Assembly (NCBI RefSeq): GCF_024505055.1
Contig: NZ_JANIBL010000034.1
Span: 1 to 52,530, forward strand
DNA length: 52,530 nt
Reading direction: 5' to 3'
Source: Methylomonas rosea
Lineage (GTDB): Bacteria; Pseudomonadota; Gammaproteobacteria; Methylococcales; Methylomonadaceae
The notes under the pieces are model-generated. The model saw only the letters and a program-made list of their open reading frames with translations. It did not search any database and was not told where the DNA came from. Positions 8,456-16,467 of this stretch are shown here, in pieces; position 1 is the first letter of the stretch, and every line of letters starts with the position of its first letter. The position numbers were made by a program, and so were the translations under genes.

Positions 8456-9286
8456 TTACTTTTTCCCTTTCGGAATCCAGCCCATTAACTGCCGGATTTT
8501 ACGCTCGGTAATAAATGCCAGAGAAAACAGTTGAATAAAATTCTCCGCTTCAATCAAATCCAATCCTATATTGGCGGGCACCAGCTCTTTTCGGGTACCA
8601 AACATCCGGTCCCAAATAGCCAACACGATGCCGTAATTGCTGTCATGTTCCGAGCGCAAGGTGGAATGGTGAGTGCGGTGCAGGGAGGGGGTGATAATAA
8701 TTTGGGAAATAGCGGCTTCGTTTGGAACCCGGATATTAGCGTGATGAAAAAATATGAAAAACAACTCGATAATTTCGATGGAAAGTACCAAATACGCGTC
8801 CACGCCAATTACCACAACAAATACGCATTTATAAATTATTTCCAGGAATAAATCGAAAACATGGAAGCGAAAACCGGTGGAAACATTAAAGCATTTATCG
8901 CTGTGGTGAACTTTGTGGAATCGCCACAAATACTCATACTTGTGGCTGGCATAATGCCAGATGAAAATAGCCAAGTCGAAAAAAGCGAAAGCCAACAGCC
9001 ATTTAACCGGGCCGTTACTCAGGCCGCTTAACAAGCCGTAACCGGCGAATTGCTGAGCAACCAGAAATAATGACGACGCTCTCAGCGCGGTTAATATTAA
9101 GTTATTAACCAAGAATGCCGTGGTGTTGGTGACAAAGGACTCTTTATAAGTTTTGGCGGAAAACTGGCGATAAGGTTTGGTTTTTTCTATGATTAGCAAC
9201 AGCACGAAAGCCAATATCGCCAGGCCAAATAAGGCTTCGTTAAAAAACAGGCCATCGTTGCCGTTGGCATTTGCAGTTGTATTCAT
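8456..9286 (-). CDS. sterol desaturase / fatty acid hydroxylase superfamily protein
   Basis: The 276-residue membrane di-iron enzyme has all the histidine boxes of the superfamily: HYASH (H111, H115), HKVHH (H124, H127, H128), HH at 181-182 and HRTHH (H203, H206, H207). Hydrophobic segments lie near 15-35, 55-80, 95-112 and 150-180. Such enzymes hydroxylate or desaturate sterols, fatty acids, carotenoids or ether lipids; the substrate cannot be told from sequence. It lies between the LOV gene (37 bp upstream) and msrP (39 bp downstream), so light-dependent change of membrane lipids is a reasonable inference. Confidence 0.9.
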   Translation of the reverse strand: MNTTANANGNDGLFFNEALFGLAILAFVLLLIIEKTKPYRQFSAKTYKESFVTNTTAFLVNNLILTALRASSLFLVAQQFAGYGLLSGLSNGPVKWLLAFAFFDLAIFIWHYASHKYEYLWRFHKVHHSDKCFNVSTGFRFHVFDLFLEIIYKCVFVVVIGVDAYLVLSIEIIELFFIFFHHANIRVPNEAAISQIIITPSLHRTHHSTLRSEHDSNYGIVLAIWDRMFGTRKELVPANIGLDLIEAENFIQLFSLAFITERKIRQLMGWIPKGKK

Positions 9287-9323
9287 TGAGACCCTCTACA
9301 AAATATATTTATCGCACGGTAAT

Positions 9324-9779
9324 TTAACTTCCTTGAATCGCATCCAATAGACTGGTTAATTCCTTTATTTCATTGTTGGCACTTACCTGCTGGGTAATAT
9401 CATATTGCACGCCTAGATAATAAATTACTCGATTCTTTTTATCTAATAATGGGGTTATCTTTAAACGATTGTGAAATAAAGTCCCGTCTTTTTTGTAGTT
9501 TCTTAAGGTCACTTCAATCGATTCATGATTCTTCATGGCCTCAGCAATTTTGAAGCGCGCCTCTTGCTCTCTATCTTCACCTTGCAAAAAACGGCAGTTG
9601 TGGCCGATTATTTCATCATGAGTATATCCGGTTAAACGTTCGAATGCTTTATTGGCATATATAATAGGCGCGTCTTCAAGGTCCGGGTCTGCCAGCGTGA
9701 CGCCGTTTACGCATTCGTCCAAAATAGCGGAAAGTACTTGCGGAATAAGCCCGCTATCTTTTTCAACAATAAAAGCCAT
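9324..9779 (-). CDS. short LOV blue-light receptor
   Basis: The 151-residue PAS/LOV protein has no output domain. The photoactive signature GHNCRFLQGEDR is at 59-70 with the adduct-forming Cys at 62. The other flavin contacts are present: N94 in RNYKKDG, N104 in LFHNRL and Q125 in YLGVQYDIT. The C-terminal 20 residues form a likely helix (J-alpha or dimer helix). Short LOV proteins in Pseudomonas act by binding partner proteins such as MerR/LitR-type regulators. It lies 42 bp after the SRPBCC gene and 37 bp before the desaturase gene, so it is embedded in the stress operon it may help control. Confidence 0.95.
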   Translation of the reverse strand: MAFIVEKDSGLIPQVLSAILDECVNGVTLADPDLEDAPIIYANKAFERLTGYTHDEIIGHNCRFLQGEDREQEARFKIAEAMKNHESIEVTLRNYKKDGTLFHNRLKITPLLDKKNRVIYYLGVQYDITQQVSANNEIKELTSLLDAIQGS

Positions 9780-9821
9780 GGTTAAACTCCGGGTTTTATA
9801 ATAATTATGAGTTCGTATATG

Positions 9822-10307
9822 CTAGTTGCATTCTACTAATATTAAATTCTTAATGTTTTCGACGGTGTTTTCCGCACCGTCTTCGATGGCGCAACGAATT
9901 AACTTCTCGAAAGGCCGCATGAATACCTCAAGCTCCAAAAATTCAAATCGAAACGTCAAACGGGTGGGTTGCCGGTCTTCTTGAACGACTTCAAGAAAAT
10001 AACTGTGCTTGTAAGGCTGGGTCAATCCTTGAAAGATAAGTTTGGAGCTGGGTTGATAATCGGTGATTTCAAAAACAGATTCGATTTCGCCGTTGTTATC
10101 GTTACGGATTTGTTTGGCCTTGGCGCCGACGAATACTTCTTTTCCGTCGAGAGGTTCAAAATCGACTACTTCCACAGCCCATTTTGGATAATTCTCAAAA
10201 AACTTTTCACCGACATAATGAAAAACATCGTCAACCGGTTTGTCGATGTCGATGCATGCCTCGCCGGCAACGGGCTTGTGTGAGTCAAACGGAAATTTGA
10301 TGTGCAT
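9822..10307 (-). CDS. SRPBCC (START-like) family protein
   Basis: The 161-residue protein fits a single SRPBCC/polyketide-cyclase-like fold. It opens with EACIDIDKPVDDVFHYVGEKFFENYPKWAVEVVDFEPL, has the central PSSKLIFQG strand, and ends in a long helix around 130-158. Such domains bind hydrophobic ligands; the ligand here is unknown. SRPBCC genes recur in light-induced photolyase/LitR clusters. It is the first gene after a 315-bp gap and so the likely head of the operon running down to the DUF523/DUF1722 gene. Confidence 0.78.
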   Translation of the reverse strand: MHIKFPFDSHKPVAGEACIDIDKPVDDVFHYVGEKFFENYPKWAVEVVDFEPLDGKEVFVGAKAKQIRNDNNGEIESVFEITDYQPSSKLIFQGLTQPYKHSYFLEVVQEDRQPTRLTFRFEFLELEVFMRPFEKLIRCAIEDGAENTVENIKNLILVECN

Positions 10308-10622
10308 TTGATCGTTCCCCCTCGCGGAGCTTTCTGCTCGGCGTTGTTATAATTTTTCTGGACACGTAAAGCCTATAAAACTGTATTTGGATTTATGGAA
10401 TTAAATCACTTTCGGCGGTTCGGCTTTTTGTGTATTTACTCAGTATACCTCGATGGCGTTGGTTTAGAGATGGCTTTACAGCTAAACAGTCGATTAGACT
10501 GAACTTTAAAGAGAAAATATAAATTTGCTTTATGGTTTGTGCTAAGCAAAGCCTATTATAGTAAAGAGAAATACTTCGGTATCTAATTCTAGTCTGTATT
10601 GTGTCAGAAAGCTTACAAATTC
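10308..10622. other. 315-bp non-coding region, probable promoter region of the LOV-photolyase cluster
   Basis: No convincing gene is seen. On the minus strand a TATAAC hexamer (complement near 10346-10351) with a weak TAGGCT 18 bp upstream could be the promoter of the SRPBCC gene. The heptamer-plus motif ATAGGCTTT occurs twice on the minus strand, near 10370-10378 and 10549-10558, which may mark a regulator site. A short CAGTC/GACTG dyad lies near 10486-10500. No match to the T(G/A)TACA-N12-TGTA(C/T)A dyad was found here, so control by the B12 regulator, if any, is likely indirect. Confidence 0.35.
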
Positions 10623-11042
10623 CTAATTTTCCTGATGCCGCATGGCCGCACAGCCGCCATAAAGCAGATGCGATAAGCCGGAATAAATAAATAATTGCCT
10701 GTAGTTTTCGTCGATTTCAATTTGATTGATCGAGCAGTAAAACTCCAGTGAACCAATTAACAGAAGAAGAAAAACACCTAACGCGGCCAATGCTTCCGGG
10801 CTGTTACTCAATTTATAGAAACTGTACGCCGCGATTTGGATTAAACACAAATAAAACATCATTAAACGCATATTATTGGCTAACGGGCCGTACAGATCGC
10901 TACTATCTTCAAAAAAAAGCGTATTACCGAATATCGTCGCTGCACCGCTGATCAATAATAGAATCACCGCTACATTAAAATTAATCTGCAATAATAATTG
11001 CAGAGCGTTCATGGTTTTTGTGGTTATCGATTGAGTATGCAT
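10623..11042 (-). CDS. predicted membrane protein, unknown
   Basis: The 139-residue protein has four likely membrane segments, near 15-40, 58-78, 83-105 and 118-134. No family recognised. The ATG at 11042 follows an AGAGG ribosome site that sits just past the ftsH terminator, so the gene's own promoter would have to overlap the end of ftsH or the terminator; alternatively it is expressed by read-through. A second ATG at codon 11 has no better ribosome site. It is 315 bp upstream of the SRPBCC gene on the same strand, and its link to that cluster is uncertain. Confidence 0.6.
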   Translation of the reverse strand: MHTQSITTKTMNALQLLLQINFNVAVILLLISGAATIFGNTLFFEDSSDLYGPLANNMRLMMFYLCLIQIAAYSFYKLSNSPEALAALGVFLLLLIGSLEFYCSINQIEIDENYRQLFIYSGLSHLLYGGCAAMRHQEN

Positions 11043-11055
11043 ATTGCTACCTCTG

Positions 11056-11095
11056 AAAAAAAGATACCCTCCAAGAGTACAGCGTTTGGAGGGTA
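11056..11095 (-). terminator. rho-independent terminator of the sigma-hflKC-ftsH operon
   Basis: On the minus strand a perfect 10-bp stem (TACCCTCCAA / TTGGAGGGTA; 11086-11095 and 11065-11074) with an 11-base loop is followed by TC and seven T (11056-11062). It begins about 16 bases after the ftsH stop. This is a classic intrinsic terminator. Confidence 0.9.
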
Positions 11096-11110
11096 CATAG
11101 AGGAGGACTT

Positions 11111-13015
11111 TTAGGACGCCAGTACTTGTCCTTGATCCAGGTGATCGCCGGTTTCGTCGTTTATCGAGTCTTCGATCTCTTCAAACGATTTTGGTTCTTC
11201 TACTTCCGGTTCCGGCGGTGCAAGTTTTTTGCCTTGTAGCAGTTCATCGATCTGGAATTTATCGATGGTTTCCCAATCCATTAAGGCTTGAGCCATGTTG
11301 TGCAGCACTTCGATGTTCTCTTTCAGTATGGCTTCGGCGCGGTTGTAATTGGCGTCTATTACCGCCCGTACTTCTTCATCGATAGTTTGTGCCATTTTTT
11401 CGGACATTGGCTTGGATTGCGGGCCCATGTATCCGCCCTCGCTGTCGCCATAGTCCATTGGGCCCAGACGATCAGACAAGCCCCATTTGGTGACCATGTT
11501 TCTAGCGAGCTGAGTGGCGCGCATGATGTCGTTGGACGCGCCGGTGGTAACTTTGTTTTTGCCGTAAATCAAGGCTTCCGCGACCCGGCCACCGAACAAG
11601 CTGGCGATCTGACTTTCCAGCTTATCCTTGGATGCGCTGTATTGGTCTCGCTCGGGCAGGAACATGGTGATACCCAAAGCACCGCCGCGCGGCATGATAC
11701 TCACTTTGTAGACCGGGTCGTGCTCAGGCACATTGCGACCGACGATGGCGTGCCCGGCTTCGTGGTAAGCAGTCATTAACAAATCTTCTTTGGTCATGAC
11801 CATGGTGCGTTTTTCCACGCCCATAATCATTTTGTCGCGGGCTTTATCCAAGTCATTCATGGTCACGATGCGCTTTTTGTTGCGGGCAGCAAACAGAGCA
11901 CCTTCGTTAATCAAGTTGGCCAGCTCCGCGCCCGAAAAGCCGGGTGTGCCGCGGGCCAGATCGTTGATGTTCACGTCTTCGGCGAGCGGCACTTTGGCGC
12001 CGTGCACTCTTAGGATTTGCTCGCGACCCTTGATGTCAGGTAAACCAACCTGCACTTGGCGGTCGAAACGGCCTGGTCTTAACAAAGCTTTATCCAACAC
12101 GTCAGCCCGGTTGGTCGCGGCGATAACGATGATGCCTTCGTTACCGCTGAAACCGTCCATTTCGACAAGCAGCTGGTTGAGCGTTTGTTCGCGTTCGTCA
12201 TTACCGCCACCAATCCCGCTGCCGCCACGTTGCCGGCCGACCGCATCGATCTCGTCTATGAATATGATGCAAGGTGCACGCTTTTTGGCTTGTTCGAACA
12301 TGTCTCTGACCCTGGAGGCACCGACACCAACGAACATTTCCACGAAATCCGAACCCGAGATGGAGAAGAAGGGTACGCCTGCTTCGCCGGCAATCGCTCT
12401 GGCCAACAAGGTTTTACCCGTACCCGGAGGGCCGACCATCAACACGCCGCGCGGAATCTTGCCGCCTAAAGCTTCGTATTTGCCGGGTTCTCTTAGGAAG
12501 TCGACCATTTCCACGACGTCTTCCTTGGCTTCTTCCACACCAGCCACGTCGGTGAAGCGCACTTTGATCTGATCTTCAGCCATTAGTTTTGCCCGGCTTT
12601 TACCAAAACCCATCTGGCCGTCGCGTCCGCCCATCGCTGCCTGTTTGCGCATGAAATACACCAGCACCATGATCAGCAAGAGGGTAGGAGCCCAGGAGAT
12701 GAGGATATTCATCAAAGTGGACGGTTGTTGTGGCTTCTCGACTTTGATCTTCACGCCGTATTCCAGCAATTCGTCGATCATTCTGGAGTCATTGGGATTG
12801 TACGTCGCGAATCGCGTGCCGTTTTGGCGGTGACCGTCGACGTAATTGCCATCTATTACCACTTCCGTAACTACTTTATTACGTACGTCTTCGATAAAGT
12901 CGGAATACGAAATTTCAAAATGCGGATCGTATTCCGGCATGTTGCGGTTCATCACCGCCGACACCACCAGCCCTGCCGCGAGCAGGATGGTGATAAAAAT
13001 GAACATTTTTTTCAT
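11111..13015 (-). CDS. ftsH: ATP-dependent zinc metalloprotease FtsH
   Basis: The 634-residue inner-membrane AAA+ protease has two N-terminal membrane helices (about 4-22 and 104-122) around a periplasmic domain. Walker A GPPGTGKT is at 195-202, Walker B IIFIDEID at 250-257, the SRH region near 300-320, and the zinc site HEAGH at 418-422. It degrades misfolded membrane proteins and regulators such as sigma-32. It lies 17 bp after hflC, so protease and its HflKC modulator are co-encoded. In E. coli ftsH is apart from hflKC; this copy may therefore be a second FtsH or a lineage-specific arrangement. The acidic C-terminal tail is followed by a strong terminator. Confidence 0.95.
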   Translation of the reverse strand: MKKMFIFITILLAAGLVVSAVMNRNMPEYDPHFEISYSDFIEDVRNKVVTEVVIDGNYVDGHRQNGTRFATYNPNDSRMIDELLEYGVKIKVEKPQQPSTLMNILISWAPTLLLIMVLVYFMRKQAAMGGRDGQMGFGKSRAKLMAEDQIKVRFTDVAGVEEAKEDVVEMVDFLREPGKYEALGGKIPRGVLMVGPPGTGKTLLARAIAGEAGVPFFSISGSDFVEMFVGVGASRVRDMFEQAKKRAPCIIFIDEIDAVGRQRGGSGIGGGNDEREQTLNQLLVEMDGFSGNEGIIVIAATNRADVLDKALLRPGRFDRQVQVGLPDIKGREQILRVHGAKVPLAEDVNINDLARGTPGFSGAELANLINEGALFAARNKKRIVTMNDLDKARDKMIMGVEKRTMVMTKEDLLMTAYHEAGHAIVGRNVPEHDPVYKVSIMPRGGALGITMFLPERDQYSASKDKLESQIASLFGGRVAEALIYGKNKVTTGASNDIMRATQLARNMVTKWGLSDRLGPMDYGDSEGGYMGPQSKPMSEKMAQTIDEEVRAVIDANYNRAEAILKENIEVLHNMAQALMDWETIDKFQIDELLQGKKLAPPEPEVEEPKSFEEIEDSINDETGDHLDQGQVLAS

Positions 13016-13032
13016 GATAGCTGTCTCCTAAC

Positions 13033-13899
13033 TTACTTTTCGCTGGAGAAGTATTTGAAAAAGTCGGAGTTCGGTTTTAACACCAAAGTATCCTGAGTTT
13101 TTTCAAACGACGTTTGATATGCCTGCAAGCTGCGGTAGAACGCATAAAACTCGGGGTTTTTACCGTAGCTTTTCGCGTAAATCTCCGCTGATTGCGCATC
13201 ACCGCGACCGCGAATGCTTTCCGCATCGCGCTGGGCGTTGGCAACTATCACATGTTTTTGTTTATCGGCTTCCGCACTGATTTGCTCGGCACTTTCCGCG
13301 CCCTGCGAGCGGAATTCTCTGGCTACCCGCTCCCGTTCCGCGCGCATCCGTTGATACACCGAGCTGCTGACTTCCGGCGGCAAATCGATGCGTTTAACGC
13401 GAATGTCGATTAACTCGATACCGAACTTTTCGGCAGTGGGCGACAATTTTGCCAGCAAAGTTTGTCTGAGTTCGTTGCGGTCTTCGGAGATCAATTGTTT
13501 GATGGTCCGTACGCCGAACTCGCTACGCATCGCGTCTTTCATAATTTGGTCTAGGCGTAGATTGGCTTGAAACTCGTCGCCGCCGACCGTGGTGTAAAAG
13601 AGACCCACATCACCGATTCGCCATTTAACGAATGAGTCAACAATAACGTTCTTCTTCTCGGAGGTAAGAAAACGCTCGGATTTCGCATCCAAGGTCAGCA
13701 CACGCGCATCAAATGTGCTGACGTTATTGATGATGGGGGTCTTGAAATGCAGCCCGGGAGTGTAGTCGGATGTGACCATCTCACCGAGACGAAACAGTAT
13801 GGCTTTTTCGTTTTCTTTCACGTAAAAAACCGACATATAGGCCAGTACGCACAGAGTCAAACCGGCCGGAATTAATACTTGAGTGGTTTTGCTGCTCAT
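13033..13899 (-). CDS. hflC: HflC, FtsH modulator (SPFH/band 7 protein)
   Basis: The 288-residue membrane-anchored SPFH protein forms the periplasmic cage with HflK around FtsH. One N-terminal membrane helix lies near 9-27, followed by ENEKAILFRLGEM and the SPFH core, and a coiled-coil rich in Glu/Ala/Arg near 185-245 (RMRAERERVAREFRSQGAE). Length and motifs match HflC. Its ATG overlaps the hflK stop by four bases (ATGA), showing translational coupling. Confidence 0.95.
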   Translation of the reverse strand: MSSKTTQVLIPAGLTLCVLAYMSVFYVKENEKAILFRLGEMVTSDYTPGLHFKTPIINNVSTFDARVLTLDAKSERFLTSEKKNVIVDSFVKWRIGDVGLFYTTVGGDEFQANLRLDQIMKDAMRSEFGVRTIKQLISEDRNELRQTLLAKLSPTAEKFGIELIDIRVKRIDLPPEVSSSVYQRMRAERERVAREFRSQGAESAEQISAEADKQKHVIVANAQRDAESIRGRGDAQSAEIYAKSYGKNPEFYAFYRSLQAYQTSFEKTQDTLVLKPNSDFFKYFSSEK

Positions 13900-15065
13900 T
13901 GTTTGCTCCTGCTAGGACGTAATTCGTTGCCGGTGGATTTGCGAGCGCCGTTTTTGTCGCCGTTATGCGGTTCGGAGCTTAGTTCCGGTTCCGTGTGGCT
14001 GGCGGTAGGCTGTGCATGTTGGGTCATGGTTTGCGGCAAAGGCATGTACATCATCGGGCTGGATTGGTCATCGTTCAGCATGATTTTGTTGGTGCTGCTG
14101 TACAGTTTTTCCTTGGCTTCCAGGTACAAGCGTTTACGGGTGATGGCAGGGCTTTTTTCGTATTCCACCAGCAACTGATCGAAACGTTCGGTTTCACCCT
14201 TAGCTTTGGCAACTTTCTCGGCTTCGTAAGCTTCCGCTTCTTGAATAATCCGCGATGCCGCACCGCGCGCTTTGGGGATCACTTCGTTGCTGTAGGCTTC
14301 GGCTTCGTTAATCAAGCGTTGCTTGTCTTCCCTGGCCCGAATCGCATCCTCGAATGCGCCTTGCACTTCTTCAGGTGGCTGCGCATCCTGCAAGTTGACA
14401 CTGGCAATGCTGATGCCGGCTTTGTAGCCGTCCATCGCCTCTTGTATCTGTTCTTTAATCTCGGCGACGATTTGGCTGCGGCCTTCGGTTAAGACGAAGT
14501 CCATATTGTTGCGACCGATCACCGCTCGTTCCACGCTTTCAGTCAATTGCTTCAGCGTGTTCTCATTGTTTTTGACATTAAATAAGTAATCGCGAGCATT
14601 ATTGATTTGATATTGCACGGCCAGGCGAACGGTAATGATGTTTTCGTCGCTGGTCAGCATCAATGATTCTTGCGGGATAACGGCTGATTTGTTAACCCGG
14701 CTGGAATCGGTGTAGCCGACTTCGATAAACCGTTGTTGTTCTACGTTGACATTGGTGACGCTTTCGATAGGCGCCGGAATATGCCAATGCGGGCCGGGCA
14801 AAGTAGTTTCCGAATACGCACCGAAGCGACTCACCACGCCTCGGTTTCCTTGATCGACGATGTAAACGCCGCTGGCCAGCCAGACGACAGTTAACGTACC
14901 GCCCACGGCGGCGGCGATGTTGGTTAAAGAAAACATACTCTTATGATCGTTAAAGAAGTCGCCCGCTTTGGTAGAGACTTGCTTCCACTGCTTATCCAAT
15001 TCCAACTTCCAGTCGGACTGCGGCGTTTGCTTACTGGTGTTTTGTTTTTCTGATGACATAATCAC
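13896..15065 (-). CDS. hflK: HflK, FtsH modulator (SPFH/band 7 protein)
   Basis: The 389-residue partner of HflC has a hydrophilic N-terminal cytoplasmic stretch, one membrane helix near 48-70 and then VDQGNRGVVSRFGAYSETTLPGPHWHIPAPIE, the HflK start of the SPFH domain. VNLQDAQPPEEVQGAFEDAIRAREDKQR near 220-250 is the highly conserved HflK segment. The C-terminal 60 residues are polar and variable. It lies 44 bp after the sigma factor gene, so both may share a transcript. Confidence 0.95.
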   Translation of the reverse strand: MIMSSEKQNTSKQTPQSDWKLELDKQWKQVSTKAGDFFNDHKSMFSLTNIAAAVGGTLTVVWLASGVYIVDQGNRGVVSRFGAYSETTLPGPHWHIPAPIESVTNVNVEQQRFIEVGYTDSSRVNKSAVIPQESLMLTSDENIITVRLAVQYQINNARDYLFNVKNNENTLKQLTESVERAVIGRNNMDFVLTEGRSQIVAEIKEQIQEAMDGYKAGISIASVNLQDAQPPEEVQGAFEDAIRAREDKQRLINEAEAYSNEVIPKARGAASRIIQEAEAYEAEKVAKAKGETERFDQLLVEYEKSPAITRKRLYLEAKEKLYSSTNKIMLNDDQSSPMMYMPLPQTMTQHAQPTASHTEPELSSEPHNGDKNGARKSTGNELRPSRSKQ

Positions 15066-15109
15066 TCCTCTTGTAGTGTTAGCCTGACCTGGGTCAATGA
15101 TTGTTATTG

Positions 15110-16375
15110 TTAGCCATCCTTGGGTTCGAGAAATAGCATAAGGTCAAAGCCAAATTGTTGTTTCAATTTTTTTAAAGCTTCATTTTGAATTTGCCTGACT
15201 CTCTCCCGAGTAACATGCAGCTGATCCGCTACTGCCTGCAAGGTCATTTCCGTGTGATCGCGCAGACCGAAACGCATGGTTAAAATCGCCGCCTGTTTTT
15301 CCGGTAGCGAAGCAACTGCTTTGTCGACATATTGAGCCAGATCCTGATCAATTAGTTCATCGAGTGGCAGACTGAATTGATGCTGCTGCATTTTTGCCAT
15401 CAATTCCAGGTTATCGTCATCATCACCTATCGCCGCGTCCAAAGAATGCGTGGCTTGATAGTAACTGCTGATGGTTTTAATCTCTTGCTCGGACAAATCG
15501 CAAGCAAGTTTTAATTCGGCGATGCTCGGCCAGCGCTCATATTTAAGGTAGCAACTGCGCATGGCCTCGAACACGGTAGCGGCTTTTTCGGCCAAAGCCA
15601 CCGGCAAACGGACAATTTTTTCTTGTTTGACTATCAGACGGGATATGGCCTGTCTGATCCAATAGATGGCATAAGTGGAAAAGCAGATGCCGCGATCAGG
15701 GTCGAATCTATCCACCGCTTTAATCAAGCCCACCAAACCTTCCTGCATCAAATCTTCGAAGCTCAAATTGCTGGTTTTGTACTTGTGAGCAACGAAGGCC
15801 ACCAGGCCGGTGTTGGCGGAGATCATTTGCTGGCGCAAGCTGCGCAGTTCGCGTTTGGCTTTGCCCAGGCGTTTTTTGAAGTCTGCGCTGTCTTCGGTGT
15901 CTGCGCTCAACACACCGTCTGCTTGTGCCGCACTGTCCATCAAAAATACCGGTAACAAGTGCAGGCTGTACAACAAGCGATTGACCGAACGAGCCACCAA
16001 GGATTGCTGCGCAAATTCCGAACCCATAAGTTGTACAACATTCTCGGCTTGTACAACTTTGTCCTGTCCGTTATTCTCGACATAAAGGACAGGATTGTTT
16101 TTATTTGCCGACTGGCTGTTGACCAGTAATTGCAGCAGTCTTTTATAGTCTTCTGAGTTCTTGGCGACGATCAGATCCGAGCAGTCCACGCCAGAATTGA
16201 GATCGTGCAAAAATCTGTTGATTATCAAAGCGTTGGTCTGCTTGTTTTCCAGCAATAACGCTAACAGAGTCTGCCTGGCCTGTTCAACTTGAACGGCAAG
16301 TGAGTTGGGTTGGGATTCTGTTACCGAATCCATCTCGCTATCGATTGGCAATGTGGCTAAGTTGGACATAATCAA
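15110..16375 (-). CDS. sigma-70 family (RpoD-like) alternative sigma factor
   Basis: The 421-residue protein has regions 2 to 4 of a group 1/2 sigma factor. Region 2 runs LVAFVAHKYKTSNLSFEDLMQEGLVGLIKAVDRFDPDRGICFSTYAIYWIRQAISR (about 195-250), followed by RLPVALAEKAATVFEA of region 3. Region 4 has PEKQAAILTMRFGL and a helix-turn-helix LQAVADQLHVTRERVRQIQNEALKKLK near 380-406. It lacks the long RpoD N-terminus; residues 1-190 are divergent with a region 1.2-like part. It is not ECF-type. The gene is divergent from the B12-photoreceptor regulator and heads the hflK-hflC-ftsH genes. A role as light- or stress-controlled sigma factor is inferred from position. Confidence 0.88.
   Translation of the reverse strand: MIMSNLATLPIDSEMDSVTESQPNSLAVQVEQARQTLLALLLENKQTNALIINRFLHDLNSGVDCSDLIVAKNSEDYKRLLQLLVNSQSANKNNPVLYVENNGQDKVVQAENVVQLMGSEFAQQSLVARSVNRLLYSLHLLPVFLMDSAAQADGVLSADTEDSADFKKRLGKAKRELRSLRQQMISANTGLVAFVAHKYKTSNLSFEDLMQEGLVGLIKAVDRFDPDRGICFSTYAIYWIRQAISRLIVKQEKIVRLPVALAEKAATVFEAMRSCYLKYERWPSIAELKLACDLSEQEIKTISSYYQATHSLDAAIGDDDDNLELMAKMQQHQFSLPLDELIDQDLAQYVDKAVASLPEKQAAILTMRFGLRDHTEMTLQAVADQLHVTRERVRQIQNEALKKLKQQFGFDLMLFLEPKDG
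16032..16055. promoter_or_regulatory. LitR/CarH-type operator candidate inside the sigma gene
   Basis: TGTACA (16032-16037), twelve bases, then TGTACA (16050-16055). This exactly fits the T(G/A)TACA-N12-TGTA(C/T)A pattern I recall for class II LitR regulators; that consensus is from memory. It lies about 330 bp inside the sigma coding region and encodes two VVQ tripeptides, so coding constraint is an alternative explanation. Confidence 0.4.
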
Positions 16376-16396
16376 TTCACTTGGTTATTTAAGTTG

Positions 16397-16425
16397 TTGG
16401 CAAATAACTTACTAGAATGTAGAAT
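16397..16425 (+). promoter_or_regulatory. sigma-70 promoter of the B12-MerR regulator
   Basis: TTGGCA (16397-16402), a 17-bp spacer and TAGAAT (16420-16425) give a good housekeeping promoter. Transcription would start near 16432, about 29 bases before the ATG at 16461, and the dyad at 16444-16467 would lie just downstream, suited to autorepression. Confidence 0.6.
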
Positions 16426-16434
16426 GTTTGTCAA
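16406..16434 (-). promoter_or_regulatory. candidate promoter of the sigma-hflKC-ftsH genes
   Basis: On the minus strand a perfect TTGACA (complement 16429-16434) is followed after 17 bp by TAAGTT (complement 16406-16411). The -10 element is weak. It overlaps the divergent regulator promoter, so polymerase at one would exclude the other. Confidence 0.4.
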
Positions 16435-16443
16435 AGTATTTTC

Positions 16444-16467
16444 TATACAAAAGTTGAACAATGTACT
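16444..16467. promoter_or_regulatory. LitR/CarH-type operator candidate at the regulator start codon
   Basis: TATACA (16444-16449), twelve bases, then TGTACT (16462-16467): one mismatch to the LitR-type dyad T(G/A)TACA-N12-TGTA(C/T)A. It covers the ribosome-binding region and ATG of the B12 regulator and lies between the two divergent promoters and the regulator gene. Confidence 0.5.

Noticed and set aside
10308..10622. LitR-type operator upstream of the LOV-photolyase cluster
   Set aside because: No T(G/A)TACA-N12-TGTA(C/T)A match was found; only single half-site-like words occur.
11790..12572. 260-residue open frame antisense to ftsH
   Set aside because: Shadow frame opposite the conserved AAA domain; composition rich in Ser/Pro/Thr and no motif.
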